Shown: in pieces, positions 52,901-63,482 of the stretch
How positions within the stretch are numbered: the first letter of the stretch is position 1
How the letters are laid out: every line of letters starts with the position of its first letter
Source: Chaunax sp. Z400
Lineage: Eukaryota > Chordata > Actinopteri > Lophiiformes > Chaunacidae
Direction: 5' to 3'
Length of the DNA: 64,000 nucleotides
NCBI GenBank assembly: GCA_037577475.1
Contig: CM075193.1
Span: 5,902,685-5,966,684, forward strand
Translations under genes and position numbers: made by a program
Notes under the pieces: generated by a model
Told to the model about the DNA's origin: nothing
Database searches by the model: none
The model's input: only the letters and a program-made list of their open reading frames with translations

Positions 52901-55900
52901 CCTGTTGGTGTTGCCAACTCTGACGCTGCTCCCCCAGCAGACCACAGTAAAGTGCCCGACACTGGCCACAGCAGACTGGTAAAATAATCATGCTGCACAT
53001 GTTGAAGCATCCAAGCTTCCTCTGCTCTTCTCCTTCTCGTATACAGCCTTGGTGTTGGTTTTTCCAGTTGATTTTGTTGCCTATGCAGATGCCCAGGTAC
53101 TTGCAGTCCTCCACCATGATAATATGCTTACCCAGAATCCACAGCGGCTGTGTAGCCATCCTCTTCCTTCTGAAGTCTATCTCCATCTCCTTAGTCTAAA
53201 GCCACAATCAGGAGCAAGCAATTTTTACCAGACCACTCGACAAAATTGTCCACCAGCCCTCCTCTAACCCTCCTCCTGCACACCACTTATACACCCAACC
53301 ACTGCAGAGTCATCGAAGGACTTCTGCAAGTGAGTTGTACTAAAAATTGGAGGTGTACAAGGTGAACAGTAATAGAGACAGCACAGTCTTCCTTCCTGTA
53401 CTACTCACCACCATATCAGACATATAAATATATAGATATTTAGTCAGAGTGCTGACTAAACTGCAGTACGTCTGACAGGTAGTTGGTAATCCAGGAGATG
53501 GTGGATGCGTCTTCTCATCGCCTGCAGCTTTTCTCTCAATAGCAGAGGCTGGATGGTGTTGAATGCGGTGGAGAAATCAAACAATGTGATTCTCACAGTG
53601 CAGCCGTTCATCTGTGAAGGCTGAAAGGTACATACAGGTTTAGGAACAACATGTGCTGCCATCCAGACGACGGCTTTTTCAGGAACGTTCCTTCTAATCC
53701 CAGCCAGACAATGAAGCCACAATCTGCCACCTTACAACAGCATGACTCCAGAGTTACAGAGTTCAGGTACTAGACTATAGCCTGCAGTCCAGACCTATCC
53801 CCCCCATTGAAAATGTTTGGCGCATTATGAAGCACCAACTACGACAACGGAGACCTCGGACTGTTGGACAACTGAAGTCATATATCAATCACAATTTTGA
53901 CAGAATTCCACTTTGAAAATTTCGTCAGTTAGTGTCGTCTCTTCCCAAACTCTGAGTGCTGTTAAAAAAGGGTGATGTAACACAACGGTAAACATGATCC
54001 TGTGTTGCAGACATCAAATTCAGAATGAGTGTGTTTATTAAAACAATAAAGTTTATCAGTTTGAATATAAAATATATTGTCTTTGTATTGTATTCAACTG
54101 TACTTAGATTAACATTAATATTTTACATAACGTCCCAACTTTTTGGGAATTGGGGTTGTAGTCAACCATCACCAAGACCAGTACCGGCTCAGGCTAGGTC
54201 CACTCACAGAGATAACATCGGTTTTCGCTGGGCTCATCTCGACGACGTTAGCATGGTATGGCTCATCTCTCCACAAAGGGGCGTTGTCATTGATGTCCAG
54301 GATTGTGATGTTCACCTGGTCAAAGTGGGAGCAAATGGAAAATGAGCTAAATCATCATGGTTTAAAAGGCATAAAGTCATAGTGCAGGATGAACGTGAAA
54401 CATGATCTATTTTAACCCTAATGATTATTGAGTAAACATCTGTAGGATTCATTCATTCATTCATTCTTGCACATCTTCACCCCCTGCTATTGAATCAGCT
54501 CAATTCTGTTTACTTAGATCTGTTGCTAATAAGTCATTTATCTGCCAAGATTTTATCATAACCAATAACATTGATTTTTTTTTACCATCACAGAGTCATA
54601 CATTAGTCCTGTCGACCTTACCCCTCTTATTGAGTCTTCCCCCTAGAGTATTTGTTTTTAAACATGCCAAGATTGACAGGTCGAGGAGGAGGCCTTGCAG
54701 TAATACACAAAAATGATTTTAGCCCAGTCTCGTTTGGCTGCTTCTCCACCTCTGAGTGTTTTAGTTTTATCGTGTGTTTAGATCTACCTTCCCCCTAAAC
54801 TTCTGCTTTTATCCGGGAATTGTAAAGTCATTATATTAAAATACCATAGAGTTCTTATTCTTGGTGATTTTAGTATCCACGTTTGTTGCCCCTCTTCCTC
54901 CTCCTTTCCTTCTGGTTTTATCAAACTTTTAGATTCTTTTAATTGGACTCAATATGTGAAGCAGCCCAGCCACCACAAAGGATACATGCCTGACTTTGTG
55001 CTCTCCCATGGGTTCTGTGTGGATGATGTGAATTTGGTTGATTTTGTCAAACTTGATCACAGTGCAGTTCCAGGTTCCACTCCTTTCTCCTGACCCCAAA
55101 CCCCTGACACTGATCTGCAGACGCTCCCGCAATTCACTCTTTGTTCCTCGCTTCTGTCAGGCTTTTACTGCTTCAAACATATTTCTAAGTACCAGTGGAC
55201 TTTACGGTTGCACCAGTGAGTAGCTGGTCAGTGCTTTTAATAGTTCATGGACGACTATTTTAGAATCTGTAGCTCCAGTTAGATATAAAAAAGCTGCTAC
55301 CTTCTTCTCAGCCATGGCTGAATGAAGAGCTAAGGAGCTTAAAGAGACAATGCAGGAAGGCAGAGCAGAAATGAGAAAAAGACAGACCATTTCTCCTTTA
55401 CCTCCCTAAAAGTGTTGTTGTTCTCTTATCAGTGCACAATCAAGGAAGCAAGATGCATATATTTTTTTGACTCTGTGATTGGTCCCCTGCCTAACCAGCC
55501 AGTTGAATCCACCCCTAAAATATGTGAGGCATTTTAAAAGTTTTTTTTACATTTTTTAATTTATTTTTTATTGTGGAGATTCGGCAGCATTTTTACACTG
55601 AACTCTGAGACCATGACTTGGATTCCTGCCCACCATCAACATTAAAACACTTCAGTCAAATGTCTGACAACCCTGGAACACACTGTTGCACTTTCAAAGT
55701 CATTCACCTGCCCTACAGACTGTATTCCCACTTGGTCTATATTTGGGTCCCCCTTTTATTTACTGTATTGTATAAATGCCACCAAAGGCAAATCATGCGT
55801 AGCCATTGTATTGATTTCCATTGCTACCCTGATGACACCCAAATATACATGCGGTTAAAGCCTGGTACCACCGATACATCCTGCATTATGTTATTTTTTA

Positions 55901-58900
55901 AATTATTTTCAACTTGTTTAGATTTTAAAGTTTAACTATTTAATCATGTACTCTGTAAGTGTTTTTGAAAGGTACTATATGAATAAAGTACTATTATTAT
56001 TATTATTATTATTATCATCATCATCAGGTGGGATCAGAGAGATGCTGCAAATGGTTACCGTCGCAATGCCAGTCTTCTGCTGAGGGCCCACCCCCCCATC
56101 TACAGCTCTGACTATCAGGATGTATTCTGACTTCAGCTCTCGGTCCAGCAGGGCTGTGGTGGTGATCTCTCCTGAAACACAGATGGAATCAGAATAAAAT
56201 ATAACAGTCATGTCATGGCAAAGAAGCCTCTTAATGTCACAATGGATTGTCATAAACACACAAAAACCCACTCAATCTACTCATAAGTTTTGTATAAATT
56301 TCAGAGAATACAAAATTCAGACAAAGATCTAAATAAGCACAGATGGATATCATTTTACGGCCAAGCATGAACTGTCAGCAGAATGATCTAAAACATTTAG
56401 AATAAAAAATGGAATCAGAGCTCACAAAATTCAGTCTCAATCGCAAGTGTACTTTCTGAAAATGCACACACACACACACCTGACCGTGAATTGAGACGGA
56501 ACTGAGAGGAGCCCTCCAGGGAGTAGATAAGCGAGGCCTGGCCAAACTCCCGGGAGGCGTCCAAATCAGTAGCATTCACAAGCAGTACAGTTGCCCCTGT
56601 GGAGGAGAGGGGAGGGGGATGAAAGGAGGAAGGCAGTTACAACTCGTGGAGTGGGAGAAGGAAGGAAAAAATGAACTGAGAGGCTGAATCATGGGAAAAA
56701 TATATGAAGTCAGAGGAAAAAGTGACAGAGAGACAAGCTGCAGAGACAGACTGAAATGGTATTCAGAGAGCTAATTTCTTCACCGCCCCCATCCACAGCT
56801 CAACTGATGGCATGGCAGTGAGTGGGTTTATGGATTAGTGGATTATCAGCTTGTTTGGCACAGCCCATATTTGGCACAGGCCTGATCAATACCCCAACAG
56901 GCAGGGGGATGAGAGGCTAGCCAGAGCCGCAGGGCTAGCCCTGATCTCAGCCATACAGCCCAAGTCTTAGGCCCCTACGTCAGGGCCAAGCACTTTAGCC
57001 ATAGTCCCCTAAACCTCAGCACTAGCCTAAGCTGCTCATCTGTGTGCTCCCTAAAATCGAGAGAGAGAGAATCCAGAGACTGAAAAAAATGTGTCCAGTG
57101 TCTGCAGAGAGAGAGAGAGGGGCGGTCAAACGTCTCATTTCCCTCGAGCAAATGGGAACTCATCTTTGTCTGGAATAAAAGAGTCCACTGAATACATACA
57201 TGAGAATGAATAGCAGCCAGTGGTTTTGCATTTAATAGTCAATATCCAGCAATCTGGTCGAGCATTTAAAAACATTATAAAACATCAAAACGAATAAGAC
57301 AGTCGAGGCCAGGGGAGGCATCTAAAATAAAACAAAGAAACATGGCCCTAAGGAAACAAAGCCACAGTAATTTAAGCAATTTAAGTAAGAGGTGACTGCA
57401 TGTGCTAACATGGTATGGGGTCTGTTTGAAGTGTTTAAGTGCTGCGTTGGCTTGGAAGACCAGAAGAAGTATTCTACAAACCACACAAATGTAAAGTGAC
57501 TCACCAGCATTAATGTTCTCTGGGATTTTGACAATGTAGGACGACTTGCTGAACTCGGGTGGGTTGTCATTTTCATCCTGGAGGAGGCAGAAACATCAAC
57601 AGCAGCTAAACAATGTGAAAATGGAAAGGAAGCTTCAAAAAGAGGAACTAAAGCAGATTAAAATGAGCAAATTAGCACCAGCATTAACATATTGTTTTAG
57701 TAATAAAACAGCAGTAGCAGTAAATGCAGTAAGCTAAATGAACTATCCTAACCAGGATGGAGTGGGGGGCAAAACAAGACGTGGACAAGAAGAGCTACAA
57801 AGCAGAAGCAGGGGTGGATATGAAAAAGAAGACACGTTTGCATTGATATGGAATATCATTATACAAAAAATAATAGCATGACCTAAAACAAAGGGGTAAC
57901 AAAGACTTTTATTTTGAAAGGAATGAATGTCACTGTCACAAGGACTTTCCCCAGAGTATTTGTATTTCTCACAGCCTCCCACTCATTGCATTAGACTATT
58001 TCACACCAACACATCCAGTTGTGTGGCTATTTGCTGAGAGGCTCCCCACTGTGTGAGCTGCTGAGAAATGTTAACACTTCAACAACAGTCACTGGCACCA
58101 TTATCTATCTGGGCCCTGCGTTATACTGGTGCAAAGCATTGTGTGTGTGATGCTGCCAGTTACTGATAAACCCCCGTGGTGTGAGTCACAACAGAGAGAG
58201 AGAGAGAGGGGGGAGAACAGAACCCCGTGCACATCTCTTCTTTCATTTTTTGCATCCCAGCATAGATTCCTTCAATCTTTTACACAATATTCCTCCCTTG
58301 TGTAGGATTTGTATAGATATGCTTACGGTCTTTGCATATCCGCAAATATTCCAGCTGGATTTCTCCATTCTCGGTCATTTCATTTTTTTATGTCTAAAGG
58401 CCCATTTATGCTCTACATTAAAGATGGATGTGGAAGGAGCCTTCTGTACATCTTTTGCATTCATTCTGGATTTAATTGGACATGTTTTCACAGAGCAATA
58501 CCACCGGGAATGGTTGAGGGCAGTGTAGCTACAACTCAAGCAAGGTAAAAATGTGTCCAGAAACACTGAAGAAGAAAAGAGTGACGTGAAAAAGGGAGAA
58601 AACTCTCCATCCACATGTCTCGATGTACTTAATGGCCTCACAGACCTCCTCCGATTGTTGCCATATTTATTATTGTCAAAACTTTTGACACTTCACTGCC
58701 GTCATGCGGTTGTATCGATTTCGATATAAAGGACAAATAAGTGTGAAAGATGGATGGATGGACCGTATACAGACGGACGTATCCTTTAACCTACATAGAG
58801 GGACCATAAAACAGTTACATTTATAATGGATGCCTGTGTGCATTTGCAGGGTTATACTTACAATCACCTCAACTGTGACAGAGACGGTGTTGTTGAGAGC

Positions 58901-61900
58901 AGGGTTTCCCCCATCTTTAGCCATCACTGTAAGGTAGATCATCCCTTTGGGAACTTGCTCATAGTCCAGAGGCCTGGTCACACTGATCACTGATGGAAGG
59001 GGAGAGAAGTTCATTTATGTCATATATTTTATTGATTTTAAACTTCATTAAATAAACAAAATTTCTCCAAAATATATTAATGGTATCTTTATATTTTCTT
59101 TGCCGAATTCGAAGCCATCAGCCATAAAAAAGAACATCACACAGAAGAAAAAAGAAGAAATAATTTAGTAACTAATGACAATTCATTTCTTGTGCAGATA
59201 TAGCCTTTGGATAAATAAAGATTAAAAATAATAATCATAAATAAAAAGAAAGAAAAAAATTACATGGGGTATAGTCTCATTTGGTTAACAAACCCACGTG
59301 GTTAAAAAATCTGTTTACTTATTTTAATTATAAAAAATTTATCCCAAATTTAGTAAAAACAGTTTTTTGTTTAATTGTGTATGTAAGCTTATCATTTGCT
59401 ATATTAGAAGACAGTTCATTCATCCAAAAGTTTACAGACGGACTATAAGTATTTTTCCAATATGTAGCAATCGGACGTTTCACTTGCAAAGGTTAACCAA
59501 TTTTCTCTGATGAATAGTCAGGGCCAGTGCTTCTGGAATGAGACCAAGAATACAGATCTCTGGGCATACAGGGTTTTCTTTGTGAGTAATGTTGGAAATT
59601 ATGTTGAATATTCCTGTCCAAAATCCTTGTACGTGTTTCCACTTCCAAATTCAATGAAATCGTGTTCCTTTCTCTGTTCTGCATTTCATACAGCTGTCTG
59701 GGATATTAGGGTTGTATTTATTGATTTTTTTCAGGAGTTACATATGTTCTCATAAGACAATTATATTGGATTCCTTTAAATCTACTACTAATAGATCGGG
59801 TTTGTGCTTGATTACAAATCTTTCCCCATTCCTCCTTTGTAATAATTTGAAGATCCTTTATCCATGGCATTTTTTTATCGTTTGAAGAGAGGGAGAGTCG
59901 TTGAAAGATGATGTCAGATGTGCTTTTATTCGGGACCTGCAGTAACACCAAGGCTTAGTCATTGTAGAATAGAAAACCACAAACCCCAAACAAGTAGGAC
60001 AAGGGTAAAACTACTTTACAACATCCATGCCCATATTGTAAAGTCATGCCTGCTTCACACTCCTAAAGATGAGCGTACCTGCGTAGCCCTCCACCATGAT
60101 GATGCTGAAGTAACTGGGGAAGGCTGAGGCTGAAGTGATGGTGTATGCCAGGAAGTTGTTGGGAGGAGAATCCTCATCTGTAGCCTGTGGGTGGGCAGAC
60201 AGTGGTGGGAGAGACAGGAGTGCCTTTAGCATATGCCTCAGTGACAGTCAAAAGTCCACAGAGGGAGGTAGTTCTGAGTGAGTGAGACAAGACGACAGAC
60301 AGTGCTATGGAGGACAGATGCTGCTGTAGACGCCGCTGATATTTATGTGTATGTTTACACAGCATGTGTTTGTGCGAGTCTGTACATATATACAGCCAGG
60401 AAGTTGTCAGTCAGTGATGGCATGTTATTGGACAGATTAAAGCCCCACTCTGGCTGTAAGTGGTGCAGGCGTCAATACTGGATGAACACCAACCGAGCCA
60501 AGACAAGCCAATCAGGCAGAGGACAGATGAAACTATACTTTGCAGGGCTAATCCAAAACAGCAGCAACAACAATGATGACACCCCCTCATTATTCTTAAC
60601 TTGGCAGGAACTTAAATAGGAGTCCTCCAGCTGTGAGGAGAGTCTACTAGGCCTCACTGGCATCATTAGACGGGGACAGGTTGTCAAAAACACTCGTATC
60701 TCTCCATAACACACAAATCTCTACTCTTTGATTTAACGCCAAAGTGTTGAGTAAGCAATACCTATTCTTCCCCCACAACTTCCTCAGCTGTGGCTTCTCA
60801 CTTCCACACTGTCTTCCAAAATCAAAATTCAACAAATAGTTTCATATTAGATCGTTCACCACTCAGGTAAGAGGAGTTGGGGGCAGCAAATCAAAGAGAT
60901 GAGTGGCAAAGAAAATGAAGGAGGTACAGTTGTTATGAGGCATAAGGAGGCACGAATGTCCAAGTAATCAAAGAGTTTTTCCTCTTCATGCCTTCACTCC
61001 ATTTTCCAGACTGTGTGCGTGTGTTTGTAGTAGGTTCCAGGGCAAATTGCTGACACAGAACTGGTTTCCCGGTCCCTTTTGGGCAGCATATTAATATCAC
61101 CAGCGTTAGACTAATCAAACACAGTGAGTGAAGCGTTGAGCCCAGTCATCAGCTCAACTCCTACAACGCAGAGAGCACTGTGGCGACATAAGCCACCGCT
61201 ATACCCACTGACAGAGGTACTCTCTTTCTCGAGGGCGCAATCAAAGGAAACACTGAGTCATTAGTTACCATTGTGCCTGTGTGCCTCTGCCTTTTGTGTG
61301 GCAGTGACTGATGGCAAATACACAGGGCCGACATGTTCCTCTTGGATACAGTGAACACAAACATATGAAGCATGGTTATAGGAAGAGAGAGGAAACAAGC
61401 AAGAGGAGGGGACAGCAAAACAGAAGCTTTACTATTACTATTATTATTATTATTATTAGCATTATCAGTAGTAGTGGTAGTAATAGTATTACTCATCTTT
61501 GTAATCCTATAAATTATCATTGAATAAACCTCATGAAATCTCATGAAAATGTATTCTATCATAGTGGATCATGACTTGTCCTCGATGTCTAAAGCTCTAC
61601 GTTTGAGCCCTGGATGATGCAGAATGGAATCTTATATTAAACCCGAGAGCATTGCACTAGAGGACACCCTCATAGAAGATACCCTGCTCCTACACACCTG
61701 ATTCAAATGGTCAGCTTGTCATCAAGCTCTCTGACTGACAAACATTAGAGACAAATGATATAAAAGAATTTTCCATTTTATAAGTTTTAAATAATTAAGA
61801 TCTAGTCTGCTCTGCTGAGATGCCCTCATGTATTTGTAATAACATGAGTGATTCCTGCCGGCTCAAATCTCTTCTCCGAGTAGCTCATTATGATCACAAT

Positions 61901-63420
61901 GACATCAGGTGTCATTAATGTCAACCGTTGAAGACCCGGGGGCATTTTCCATAAAGGACACTAAGATAAAAACAGTGACTAAAGTCCAACACCTGACTTG
62001 GAGAAACCTCACAAATCAGTCATTGCTAAAACAGTTCCATAAAGTTCAGATTTATTCTAGACGGGTTCAGGTTGTCAGGATAAGAGCTTGAGCAGAATTA
62101 CTCTTATTCTCATTTTTATTCTCATTCTCATTCCTATTACTTTTAAAGGAGATGTTTTTTGGTGGAGCAATGTAGTATACTATGTACTGTGGCTCTAAAA
62201 AACCATTACAAGTATTGATCTTTTTTTAACGTATTAATATTTGATTTAATATTTATTTTACAGTAGCTATAAACAGCTCAGTTTTACTGTCATGTGCCGA
62301 CAGCCTCATACTATATGTCTCACGCATGAAACTCCATACATGCATGTTTTAACACACCCTGACTCGCGCCACTGGCTGGACAGCTTGTTCGTTCTCTCTC
62401 AGCGAGCCCACGTATGCCTCCTTCTGGAACAGCGGTGCATTGTCATTAACATCCAGCACATTGACACGGATCCTCCCCGTCGTCTCCTCCCCGCCGCCAT
62501 CCTTCGCCAGCACAGTCAGTGTAAATCTGCGCATCAACTCATAGTCCAGACCGGCGCGCAGAATGACCCAGCCTGTCTCATCATCCAATGAAAACCTGAA
62601 AGGGACAAGCAAGTGAAATTACAGGCAAGCTGGAGGCGGCTTGTTATGACCAGATCTTTTTTCTCAATATACTAAAATTATTTTATTGCAATCACACTAT
62701 ATATACTAAAATGTTAATTATGCAAGATTTACAATTCTCAAAAGCATAACCCAACTGCACTGTTTGTACATTATAAAAACATATTAAAGATTCATGTTAG
62801 GAAAAGAAATAATCAGAGATATTGTTTTAAATATGTTATGGAGAAGATGGCTTAAAATCATCTTTCCATGGACGACTGAAAAAAATCAATTTTGTAGAGA
62901 AATGAAAATATTGAAAGGCACAACTACTTATTATGGTTAGTATGTGTAAAGTTTGGTGATGCTGGTGAGTACAGTTTGCGAGATGGACAGTCAGACGGAT
63001 GGCGTAGTAGACCCCACCTGTCGTTTCTATGTTGATATATATTGTTATAATTAGAAAATGTTCTCATGCCATCTGTTATTGTCATTTTCGCAGCAATACA
63101 CTTATAAAGAAAATAAGTTTTCTAACCAAATGCGTCTAATGACAAAATAAACAGAGCAGAAACACAGATAAATGATGCTCAGCGAGGGAAACAGAAACTA
63201 AAACAGTAGGAAGCCACACTCGTTGTGTTGTTGTGCTGCTGAAGGTGATTATTGAGTGTGTTTTTCTGTGTGTGTGATCCTAGAGGTCTGTGGACTGAAG
63301 AGAGCAGGTGTAAAGAAAAACTCATCACTGAAGTTCAGCTGTCTCTGGCAGACACTGTACTACTGTTCACAAGTGGCCTCATAAATGAACAGTTTATGTG
63401 GCTGTGTGGACTGTTTGAGT

Positions 63421-63482
<62 letters not shown>

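Larger units (their letters stand above)
50593..54207 (-). other. cdh23 intron between w8 and w9
   Basis: Holds a GATA-type microsatellite (52374-52416), a minus-strand LINE (52680-53722) and a Tc1-like remnant (53723-54160). The stretch 50593-52370 shows no recognisable element. Confidence 0.65.

Noticed and set aside
53456..53722. 88-codon open frame on the minus strand
   Set aside because: It matches a LINE reverse transcriptase fragment and continues, in other frames, into more of the same element.
63252..63482. Open frame with a long Cys-Val run
   Set aside because: Pure translation of the GT microsatellite, with no splice or family support.
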